Shown: one piece after another, positions 24,615 through 31,086 of the stretch
How the letters are laid out: each line of letters starts with the position of its first letter
Position numbering within the stretch: position 1 is the stretch's first letter
From: Methylococcaceae bacterium
GTDB lineage: Bacteria; Pseudomonadota; Gammaproteobacteria; Methylococcales; Methylomonadaceae
Assembly: GCA_021647145.1 (NCBI GenBank)
Contig: JAKIVF010000031.1
Span: 1-31,086, forward strand
DNA length: 31,086 nucleotides
Reading direction: 5' to 3'
Program-made: the position numbers and the translations under genes
The notes under the pieces: generated by a model
Seen by the model: the letters and a program-made list of their open reading frames with translations, nothing else
Told to the model about the DNA's origin: nothing
Databases searched by the model: none

Positions 24615-26894
24615 TTAACTTGATATTGTGCGCCCCGGTCTAAATGCCTGATAAACAAACATTGCAAAGGCGAAAACTCCTACAGCAAAAACGATATCGC
24701 CAGGAACTCGCGCCCAAACCAAGCCTTCCATCACAGAACTATGAATAAACTCTGAGGAACGTGCCAGTGCATAATAATGCTTTATGCTGGCATAGGTCTG
24801 CCAAAGTCCCTGTGGCAGAAGAGACAGAAAGGTCATCATTGCCAAACCAATATTCAGACACCAGAATGAAATTTTAAGCAGTTTATGATTCCATTGATTA
24901 ACATCGGTTAAGCCTCGCATGCAAAATAGCATTAATCCTAAACCTAACATGCCATAGACACCAAATAATGCGGCATGTCCGTGATTCGCCGTAGTATTGA
25001 GACCCTGCATGTAATAAAGAGCAATGGGCGGATTAAGTAAAAAGCCAAAGAGACCGGCACCTATCATGTTCCAAATTAAAACAGCACTGAAAAACATAAA
25101 TGGCCAATGATAGTTTTGCTCCCATTCATGCTGGTGTTCTATTTTTGAGTGGTTGTAGGCTTCAAATCCGACAACCATAAGAGGGACCACTTCAAGCGCT
25201 GAAAAAGTGGCTCCAATTGCTAAAATAGAAATGGGTGTACCGCTCCAGTACAAATGATGAAAAGTGCCTAATACACCGCCAGTTAAGAAAACAATAGTGG
25301 CAAATAGAATCATCGTGGTAGCAACGGATACTCTTAATAAGCCCATGCGTACAAATAATGTAGAAATAATCGCAGTAGCAAAAACTTCAAAGATACCTTC
25401 AACCCATAGATGAACAACCCACCATCGCCAATACTCCATCACGCTGATATGTGTATGCTGTCCCCACATTAAACCTGCTCCGTAGAGCAACCCGATAGAG
25501 ACCGCAGCAACCATAACCAGGAAAACCAAGGATTCAGAGGCTTTGTCTTTTAGTGCAGGCCAAAGTGCCCGCAATACTAAAACCACCCATAGCAATAAGC
25601 CTATGAAAAGATAAATTTGCCAGAACCGGCCTAGATCAATGTATTCATATCCCTGATGCCCAAACCAAAAATTCAGTGCCAGGCTCTCAAAAAACTGGTG
25701 GATTCCTAGCCATTCCCCGGCAAATGATCCAACCACAATGAGTAATAAACTAAAAAATAAAAAATTTACGCCAAACCGCTGGTATTTAGGTTCATGTCCT
25801 GAAAGCAAAGGGGCAAAATAAAGCCCGGCAGCTAGCCATGCCGCCACAATCCATAAGACGGAAAGCTGGGTATGCCATGTTCGGGTTACTGCATAGGGAA
25901 GATAATCGGCAAGGGGCAGACCATAAAGTCCTTGGCCTTCGATAGCGTAATGGGCCGTTATAATGCCAAGTAAAATTTGTACAAGAAAAAGAGCGGTGAC
26001 CACCCAGAAATATTTAGCGGTTGCCTTCATTGAGGGGGTCAGCAGTTCCTTGGCAAAAAAATCCTCTTTAGCAAACCCCGTTTCTGGTTCTAAATCTGCA
26101 CGCCATGCATCAAATTGGCGGGCATAATACCAAACGATTGCCCCTATGCCTGCAAGCAAAAGAATAAAAGAGAATATACTCCACATCAAAAGACTGGCTG
26201 ATGGGGTGTTTCCAACTAATGGATCATGAGGCCAGTTGCTGGTATAGCTTATATCATCACCGGGCCGATTGGTAACTGTCGCCCAAGCCGTCCAAAAAAA
26301 GAATCCGGCAAGCTGATGGGCATCTTTTTCATTTAAGACAGAATGCAATGGAAAGGCATACTCTTTTCGCAGCTCAAGGTATTGTTCATTTTTAGCCATA
26401 TACAAATCAATAAAATGCTGAGCTACTGTATTGATTGCTGTGGCCCGGTTAGCACTGACAGTGATAACTCCAGTGTTGGCATCGTAGGTATTCTCACGCA
26501 TTTCATGGCGCAATGTCACTTTATGCATTTCAAGGAGCTGTTGATCAGAAGCGGGTATCCCCGTGATTTCATTTTTAGCAATGAGTGAAAGCAGCTCTAA
26601 AGCTTCACGGTGTAGCCAGTCAGCACTCCAGTCTGGAGCAAGGTAGCTGCCATGCCCCCAAATTGAACCTTGCTGCATGCCTCCAGTAGATTGCCAAATA
26701 TTTTGGCCGCGTTCAATGTCAGCACGTGTATAAAGGGTAATCCCCGTTGATGTTTTAACTGCTTCAGGAATGGGGGGAACTTTTTGATAAATTTGTCCTC
26801 CATAATACAGCAGGATGGAAAACGAGACTATCATGCTGACAGATAGCATTAGCCAAAGGCGTTTAACCGTAAAGGTTGTTTTATAGTTTTCCAC
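24615..26894 (-). CDS. norB: Quinol-dependent nitric oxide reductase (qNor)
   Basis: Single-subunit enzyme of the inner membrane reducing NO to N2O with quinol electrons; a haem-copper oxidase relative. It has 759 residues, the qNor length, against about 450-470 for cNorB. The N-terminal extension (about 35-220) is the cytochrome c-like domain without a CxxCH haem motif, which marks the quinol type. About fourteen membrane helices are seen. Likely haem and Fe-B ligands are H341 (RTWHTQLS), H495 (VVHLWVEGIFE, with E499 and E503), H546/H547 (GTFHHLYWSG), and H638/H640 (NHGHAALFG). AAGGAG precedes the ATG. No norD, norQ, nnrS or regulator gene is nearby, so it more likely serves NO detoxification than a full denitrification path. 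Confidence 0.93.
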   Translation of the reverse strand: MENYKTTFTVKRLWLMLSVSMIVSFSILLYYGGQIYQKVPPIPEAVKTSTGITLYTRADIERGQNIWQSTGGMQQGSIWGHGSYLAPDWSADWLHREALELLSLIAKNEITGIPASDQQLLEMHKVTLRHEMRENTYDANTGVITVSANRATAINTVAQHFIDLYMAKNEQYLELRKEYAFPLHSVLNEKDAHQLAGFFFWTAWATVTNRPGDDISYTSNWPHDPLVGNTPSASLLMWSIFSFILLLAGIGAIVWYYARQFDAWRADLEPETGFAKEDFFAKELLTPSMKATAKYFWVVTALFLVQILLGIITAHYAIEGQGLYGLPLADYLPYAVTRTWHTQLSVLWIVAAWLAAGLYFAPLLSGHEPKYQRFGVNFLFFSLLLIVVGSFAGEWLGIHQFFESLALNFWFGHQGYEYIDLGRFWQIYLFIGLLLWVVLVLRALWPALKDKASESLVFLVMVAAVSIGLLYGAGLMWGQHTHISVMEYWRWWVVHLWVEGIFEVFATAIISTLFVRMGLLRVSVATTMILFATIVFLTGGVLGTFHHLYWSGTPISILAIGATFSALEVVPLMVVGFEAYNHSKIEHQHEWEQNYHWPFMFFSAVLIWNMIGAGLFGFLLNPPIALYYMQGLNTTANHGHAALFGVYGMLGLGLMLFCMRGLTDVNQWNHKLLKISFWCLNIGLAMMTFLSLLPQGLWQTYASIKHYYALARSSEFIHSSVMEGLVWARVPGDIVFAVGVFAFAMFVYQAFRPGRTISS

Positions 26895-27313
26895 TGTTGC
26901 TCCTTTTATTTTAGAAAAAATCGTGTTTAGTAGGTGCTAATGTAAATTAATAGTAATCAGATTTGAAAAATTTTATTGGAAGTTTAATACATCATTTTTA
27001 GAAATAATTAAACTGCTTTATCAATAAATATGAGCTATCAGTAATTTTTAAACTGAAATTTCTACTTTACACATGCATTAATAGACCTAATTTTTATTGG
27101 GTCTTTACTCTATTAACTATTAATTATAAGGCTTTTTCAACTGAGTATTTTAGTCAGGATTTTAACCTTAGTATGTGTAAGTTTTTTACGCTCATTCATA
27201 CAGGAGTATAAGGAGACAGGATTAACTGTTATTATTTTATGTTAAGGGGAATGTGGAGTATGTTAATATTTTTCTCCAGATACCAAATAGAGGAATTAGA
27301 TAAAAATAGTCTT
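26895..27313. other. Intergenic stretch upstream of norB
   Basis: About 420 bases without a recognisable gene. It includes a small hairpin at 27083-27104 (AGACCTAAT with ATTGGGTCT, four-T loop, one G-T pair), which may end transcription from panE or be part of the norB leader. GATGTATT on the minus strand (26993-26986) resembles one half of an NsrR site, but the other half is poor. No clear sigma-54 promoter for NorR control was found. Confidence 0.4.
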
Positions 27314-28246
27314 TTAGTGAATAGTTTTCTCTGTTAGTTTTAAGTTTATTAAGGCATAAAGCGTGTCAAGTGTAGGGCAACTAACGTTGTTTTTTTTCGC
27401 GGCTTTAATTGTATTTCCAAGGATTGCTTCTACCTCCATCGGTTTTTTGTTTTGGTAATCTAATAACATGCTAGTTTTATAATCAGGCATGGCATAGGTG
27501 TTTTGTATATTGTTATCAATGCTATCTTTTGGTAAAGAGTGTCCGCTGGCATCAGCAATAGAGCAAACTTCTTGCATAATGGTACGGATTAATTTTTCTT
27601 GGGATATTAGTATGTCTTTGGTTGAAAGACCATCCGATAAAACTGACAGAGGGTTGAAAGCTGCATTCCAAAGACACTTTAACCATCGACTGCTGATGAT
27701 ATTATCAGTTGCAATTGATTCAATTCCTGTTCGATTGATTAAGTCACTCAAGTGCTGGGAATTGTTGATCTTTCTGTTTAAGCTACCAAGGGTTAATTTT
27801 CCATAAGCTAAATGATGGATAATGCCGGGTTCTAATCGGTTACAACAAATAAATGCGAGTCCGCTGATAATTTCATTATCAGGAAATGCATCAATTAGCT
27901 CTTGTTCAATATCAATACCATTCTGGATAAGAACGATGCTTGTATTTTTATTGATAGCCTCTTGTACTAATTTGACCCTATTAGTTTCTGGTGTATTTTT
28001 TGTACAAAGGATAACGAAATCAGCTTGTCCATTGTATTCTGAAGCATTTCTTATTATTTGTGAAGGTGTGAAAATCCAGGAACCTAGTGCCGCACTTTTA
28101 ATGGAATAGCCTTGTTTTATAACTATCTCGTAATCTGAACGACATAGAACAGATACATCAGCTCCAGATTTTGCCAATAATGCACCATAAAAACTACCTA
28201 TTGCACCTGCACCAATAATCAGAATTTTATCTTGGTTTTGGGTCAT
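27314..28246 (-). CDS. panE: 2-dehydropantoate 2-reductase PanE
   Basis: NADPH-dependent reduction of ketopantoate to pantoate in pantothenate and CoA synthesis. The Rossmann motif is IIGAGAIGSFYGALLA (residues 10-25). The KNTPE segment and IQNGID are cofactor-side loops. The C-terminal helical domain carries the catalytic lysine in SRWLKCLWNAAFNPLS, and near the end TSMLLDYQNKKPMEVEAILG, a typical substrate-site segment. It has 310 residues. It overlaps hda by 20 bases at its 5' end. Some ApbA/PanE homologues act on other 2-oxo acids, so the exact substrate is inferred. Confidence 0.88.
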   Translation of the reverse strand: MTQNQDKILIIGAGAIGSFYGALLAKSGADVSVLCRSDYEIVIKQGYSIKSAALGSWIFTPSQIIRNASEYNGQADFVILCTKNTPETNRVKLVQEAINKNTSIVLIQNGIDIEQELIDAFPDNEIISGLAFICCNRLEPGIIHHLAYGKLTLGSLNRKINNSQHLSDLINRTGIESIATDNIISSRWLKCLWNAAFNPLSVLSDGLSTKDILISQEKLIRTIMQEVCSIADASGHSLPKDSIDNNIQNTYAMPDYKTSMLLDYQNKKPMEVEAILGNTIKAAKKNNVSCPTLDTLYALINLKLTEKTIH

Positions 28247-28937
28247 TTTGATTTGCCAATATCTGTTTTAAAAAAGGAATTGTCAGTTTGCGTTGTGCAG
28301 CCAATGTTGCTTGTTCTATTTTGTTAAGTAATTTCCAGATTGAAGGCAAATCGCTTGCATAGTGAGTCATTAAAAACTTTCCAACATTAATGGGTATTTT
28401 AAAACCTAAAATATTGGCTTTATAAATAAGCGCATTGAGTCGTTCTTCATCAGAAAGTGGGTTGAGTTTTAATGTAAGACCCCAGTTCATACGGGTTTTA
28501 AGGTCAGGTAGTTGTAGGCCAAAATATTTAGGCGGGCAGAGAGCGGATAATAAGAGGCGGTTGTTATTTTCTCTATGTAGATTAAAAAAATTAAAAAAAG
28601 CCAGCTCCCATTCAGAGTTTTCTATTATTTGATCAATATTATCAAAACAAACAAGGTCAATATTTTCTAATCCCTCGAGCATGGAGGGGGAAGGTAGTGA
28701 TTTTTGGGTAAGTGAAAAATAGAAGGATGTTTTTTTTAACTTATTTGCTTCTTGGCAGCAAGCTTGAAGCAAGTGAGATTTACCTGATCCCGCTTCCCCC
28801 CACAAAAAAATTTGTTGTTCATCATTGATGAAAATTTGTTGTAAGTGGGTAATAACTTCTTCATTACTGCTAGGGTAGAAACCACTAAAGCTATGAGTTG
28901 ATAAAAATTCAAACTGTACTGCGAGTTGTTCTGGCAC
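28227..28937 (-). CDS. hda: DnaA regulatory inactivator Hda
   Basis: AAA+ protein that, with the DNA-loaded sliding clamp, stimulates hydrolysis of DnaA-bound ATP and so prevents re-initiation. No ATG fits, and the GTG at 28937 is the best start. It follows the DUF2069 stop by two bases and keeps the N-terminal QLAVQF, which resembles the clamp-binding motif of Hda. Walker A is GEAGSGKS (residues 47-54) and Walker B is VCFDNIDQI. The C-terminal region has LKTRMNWGL (arginine finger region) and LPSIWKLLNKIEQATL. It has 237 residues, close to E. coli (233), and lacks the DNA-binding domain of DnaA. Replication initiation control is the family role. Confidence 0.88.
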   Translation of the reverse strand: MPEQLAVQFEFLSTHSFSGFYPSSNEEVITHLQQIFINDEQQIFLWGEAGSGKSHLLQACCQEANKLKKTSFYFSLTQKSLPSPSMLEGLENIDLVCFDNIDQIIENSEWELAFFNFFNLHRENNNRLLLSALCPPKYFGLQLPDLKTRMNWGLTLKLNPLSDEERLNALIYKANILGFKIPINVGKFLMTHYASDLPSIWKLLNKIEQATLAAQRKLTIPFLKQILANQNDPKPR

Positions 28938-28939
28938 GA

Positions 28940-29287
28940 CTATTTTGTTTTTTCTGCGCTGTAAACATAAAATGCTGAGCCGGCACAAAGAAGTAAGCTA
29001 AAAATGATTTCCAGAAAACCAAAGTAGAATTTTTCTGGGTTTACATAAACTTCTGAAATGCCATGGGTAAAGTAAAATAGGCTGATAAAGCTCATCCAAA
29101 TACAACTTTTTAAATTGGCATTCAGTAAGCCTTTGAATGGAAGAAGAATAGGCGTAATGACGGCTAACAATACAAGTGCAACAGGAAAATGTGTTGACGG
29201 GGCTAAAATAGTGTTCCAAAGCATTAATAGCGTGAATAATCCAAAAAAACCAGTTAAGGCCGTGATGTAATAGTACTTTCTTTTCAT
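28940..29287 (-). CDS. DUF2069 membrane protein
   Basis: A 115-residue inner-membrane protein with about four hydrophobic segments (near residues 8-26, 34-50, 62-76, 88-108). LLPFKGLLNANLKSCIWMSFISLFYFTHGISE is the conserved core; only its parts LPFKGLL, and FYFTHGISE are needed to recognise the family. The gene commonly sits beside wrbA and arsC, as here. It overlaps wrbA by four bases. Function unknown. Confidence 0.85.
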   Translation of the reverse strand: MKRKYYYITALTGFFGLFTLLMLWNTILAPSTHFPVALVLLAVITPILLPFKGLLNANLKSCIWMSFISLFYFTHGISEVYVNPEKFYFGFLEIIFSLLLCAGSAFYVYSAEKTK

Positions 29288-29877
29288 GATATTTGTTTTA
29301 GAGCTTGTGCCGTTTTAGCAAGACGTTTTCCCAATGAAACACATATCTGTTTTTCTTCTGCACTTAAACTAGATGTAGATGATGAAAAGTGACTGGGTCC
29401 ATAAGGAGTTCCTCCTGTGCTCGTTTCTTTTAAAGAAATTTCATTGCAGGGAATGCTCATGATTAACATGCCGTGGTGCATTAAAGGTAACATCATTGAA
29501 AGCAAGGTGCTTTCATGCCCACTATGCATGCCGCCTGTTGAAGTAAAAACACCTGCTGGTTTACCAGATAACGCACCTGGTAGCCAGATTTCTGTGGTTT
29601 TATCTATAAAATGCTTAAGAGCGCCCGCCATATTTCCAAAATGAGTGGGACTTCCTAGTGCTAGACCATCACAAGTTTTTAAGTCTTGAATCGTTGCATA
29701 AGGTGCACCTTTATCTGGAATCGTGTTTTCAGTTTGTTCACAAACGGTGGATATTTCAGGTACAGTTCTTAGCGTTGCATCAACACCTTCAATTGATTCT
29801 ATACCTCTGGCAATTTGGTTTGCCATTTTTTCAGTGTCACCATCACGGCTATAATAAAGAATTAGAATGTTAGTCAT
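29284..29877 (-). CDS. wrbA: NAD(P)H:quinone oxidoreductase WrbA
   Basis: Flavodoxin-like FMN enzyme that reduces quinones by two electrons, avoiding semiquinone radicals. The FMN phosphate loop is YYSRDGDTEKMA (residues 8-19). PTHFGNMAGALKHFID carries the conserved family segment, and STGGMHSGHESTLLSMMLPL the second flavin loop. TPYGPSHFS near the end (here GTPYGPSHFSSS) is typical. It has 197 residues. It is cotranscribed with arsC (two-base gap) and DUF2069 (four-base overlap). Confidence 0.93.
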   Translation of the reverse strand: MTNILILYYSRDGDTEKMANQIARGIESIEGVDATLRTVPEISTVCEQTENTIPDKGAPYATIQDLKTCDGLALGSPTHFGNMAGALKHFIDKTTEIWLPGALSGKPAGVFTSTGGMHSGHESTLLSMMLPLMHHGMLIMSIPCNEISLKETSTGGTPYGPSHFSSSTSSLSAEEKQICVSLGKRLAKTAQALKQIS

Positions 29878-29879
29878 TT

Positions 29880-30227
29880 TTATAAAATTGCCAGCACATC
29901 TTCAGGTGGTCGGCCAATTGCCGCTTTATCATTAGCGAGCACAATAGGGCGTTCAATTAGTTTTGGATTTTGAACCATACCTGTAAGGAGTTCATCGGTA
30001 TCTAAATCTGGATTATCCAGTCCTGCGGTTTTATATTCGGCTTCTTTTTTTCGCATTAAATCGCGAGGCTGCATGTTTAGTTTTTTTAAGATATCTTTTA
30101 ATTCCGCTTGTGTAGGTGGAGTCTTTAAATATTCAATAATTTCAAGTTCTACTCCTTGTTCTTGTAACAATTGTAAAGTCTGTCTGGACTTGCTGCAACG
30201 AGGATTATGAAAAATCTTTACATTCAT
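29880..30227 (-). CDS. arsC: ArsC-family reductase (YfgD/arsenate reductase type)
   Basis: Thioredoxin-fold protein of 115 residues. The active-site loop is HNPRCSKSRQTL with C11 as the reactive cysteine. Conserved arginines include RDLMRKKE and IERPIVL, the latter matching the IxRP motif that positions arsenate. GRPPEDVLAIL closes the protein. In the glutaredoxin-dependent class it would reduce arsenate to arsenite. The gene lies with wrbA and hda and not with ars efflux genes, as for E. coli yfgD, so true arsenate resistance is uncertain. Confidence 0.9.
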   Translation of the reverse strand: MNVKIFHNPRCSKSRQTLQLLQEQGVELEIIEYLKTPPTQAELKDILKKLNMQPRDLMRKKEAEYKTAGLDNPDLDTDELLTGMVQNPKLIERPIVLANDKAAIGRPPEDVLAIL

Positions 30228-30261
30228 GATAATGCCCTAATAGTAAAAATAAATTAGAGAG

Positions 30262-30267
30262 TATAAT
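30262..30267 (+). promoter_or_regulatory. -10 element for hldE
   Basis: A perfect TATAAT lies 32 bases before the hldE ATG in the divergent arsC/hldE gap. No good -35 hexamer is seen 16-18 bases upstream. Confidence 0.35.
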
Positions 30268-30299
30268 AACATTTTGTTTAATAAACTGCGTTTAAAGCT

Positions 30300-31086
30300 A
30301 TGCAATTACCAAATTATTCTTCGGGTCGTGTGTTAGTCATAGGTGATTTAATGCTTGATAGGTATTGGCACGGTTCAACTTCTAGAATATCACCAGAAGC
30401 CCCTGTCCCTGTTGTTCATGTGAGTGATGATGAGCAGAGGGCAGGTGGTGCAGGAAACGTGGCGTTAAATATAGCTGCATTAGGTGGAAAAGTATCTGTA
30501 CTAGGGTTTGTTGGCGATGATGAGCCGGCCAAAACCCTGCAATCTTTATTACAAGAGGCTGGTGTTTTGTGTTTATTTGAAACATTATCAGACTATCCGA
30601 CCATAACTAAATTAAGAGTCATAAGCCGACATCAGCAATTGATTCGTTTGGATTTTGAAGATGGTTTTCATTCGGTTAAAAACGAAAAACTATTGCATCA
30701 ATACCACGCAGAAATGATGCAGGCCAACGTGGTTATTTTATCTGATTATGGGAAAGGAACATTAAATCAGATTGAAAAATATATTGAATTAGCAACTCAA
30801 CTTAATAAACCCGTGCTGATTGATCCTAAAGGAACAGATTTTAGTATTTACAAACATGCGACGTTAGTAACCCCAAATTTGGCTGAGTTCGAAGGTGTCG
30901 TAGGTCGTTGCCAAAGTCAGCAACAATTAGTAGAAAAAGGGATGAACTTACTGGAAGAAATGGATTTTAAAGCTTTATTGGTGACTCAAGGAGAAAATGG
31001 AATGACGCTATTAACTAGAGCTGAGGCGCCCTTACATTTACCAACACATGCGCAAGAAGTATTTGATGTGACTGGGGCTGGAGATA
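30300..31086 (+). CDS. hldE: Heptose kinase/adenylyltransferase HldE, N-terminal part, cut by window edge
   Basis: Open from the ATG at 30300 to the window edge (262 codons). This is the ribokinase-type kinase domain of the bifunctional HldE (RfaE), which phosphorylates heptose 7-phosphate at C1 and later adds AMP, making ADP-heptose for the LPS core. Motifs are VLVIGDLMLDRYWHGSTSRI, EAPVPVV, GGAGNVALNIAALGG, LSDYGKGTL, LIDPKGTDF, TPNLAEFE, and at the edge FDVTGAGD, the PfkB signature holding the catalytic aspartate. The C-terminal cytidylyltransferase-like domain would follow beyond the window; some species have the kinase alone (HldA). Start follows only a weak ribosome-binding site. Confidence 0.92.
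   Translation, partial: MQLPNYSSGRVLVIGDLMLDRYWHGSTSRISPEAPVPVVHVSDDEQRAGGAGNVALNIAALGGKVSVLGFVGDDEPAKTLQSLLQEAGVLCLFETLSDYPTITKLRVISRHQQLIRLDFEDGFHSVKNEKLLHQYHAEMMQANVVILSDYGKGTLNQIEKYIELATQLNKPVLIDPKGTDFSIYKHATLVTPNLAEFEGVVGRCQSQQQLVEKGMNLLEEMDFKALLVTQGENGMTLLTRAEAPLHLPTHAQEVFDVTGAGD

Noticed and set aside
26986..26993. NsrR-like half-site (GATGTATT, minus strand) upstream of norB
   Set aside because: The second half-site is poor, and an 8-base match in AT-rich DNA is weak evidence.
1..31086. Search for CRISPR arrays, tRNA and rRNA genes, prophage or a defence island
   Set aside because: No regularly spaced repeats, no tRNA cloverleaf or rRNA signatures, and no phage or defence genes were seen by eye.

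Overview
The window looks like an AT-rich gammaproteobacterial chromosome segment, with diderm lipopolysaccharide (LPS) genes throughout. The gene orders kdsD-kdsC-lptC-lptA-lptB-rpoN-hpf, divergent amgK-murU / lptD-surA, and hda-DUF2069-wrbA-arsC are typical of Gammaproteobacteria. The AmgK/MurU pair is the Pseudomonas-type cell-wall recycling route. I cannot name the genus; a Methylococcales-like lineage is only an impression. No rRNA, tRNA or CRISPR array was seen.

Layout. 1-770: decayed DNA with the N-terminal end of an IS630-type transposase running off the left edge and a broken alpha/beta-hydrolase-like gene. 772-6901: a tight operon for a cation exchanger, Kdo precursor synthesis, the LPS transport bridge and ATPase, sigma-54 and the ribosome hibernation factor. 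7007-8368: MgtE magnesium channel. 8488-9747 (-): secreted lipase-like protein. 9808-11480 (-): murU and amgK, divergent from lptD and surA (11587-15617), followed by a small protein made only of the RNA-binding end of a DeaD-type helicase (15625-16158). 16204-18902 (-): a lemA / TPM / TPM / metallo-beta-lactamase-fold cluster in which lemA has an in-frame stop and the hydrolase has a frameshift. 18945-19506: non-coding DNA with two conspicuous palindromes. 19507-21313 (-): ferredoxin FdxA, a TPR protein and a CYTH protein. 21488-24273: sodB convergent with a second-type elongation factor G. 24615-26894 (-): quinol-type nitric oxide reductase. 27314-30227 (-): panE, hda, DUF2069, wrbA, arsC. 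30300-end: hldE, cut by the right edge.

How the genes fit together. Much of the window serves the outer membrane. KdsD/KdsC supply Kdo and HldE supplies heptose. LptC, LptA, LptB and LptD move LPS, SurA folds LptD, and AmgK/MurU recycle peptidoglycan. SodB, FdxA, NorB, WrbA and ArsC are redox or stress functions. No dedicated new multi-gene system is evident. The best candidates for a second look are the stand-alone helicase-type RNA-binding protein, the two broken genes in the lemA/TPM cluster, and the TA-bounded 83-base palindrome near fdxA. The broken genes and the transposase remnant suggest either gene decay (host-associated or recently bottlenecked lineage) or uncorrected sequence errors; sequence alone cannot separate these.
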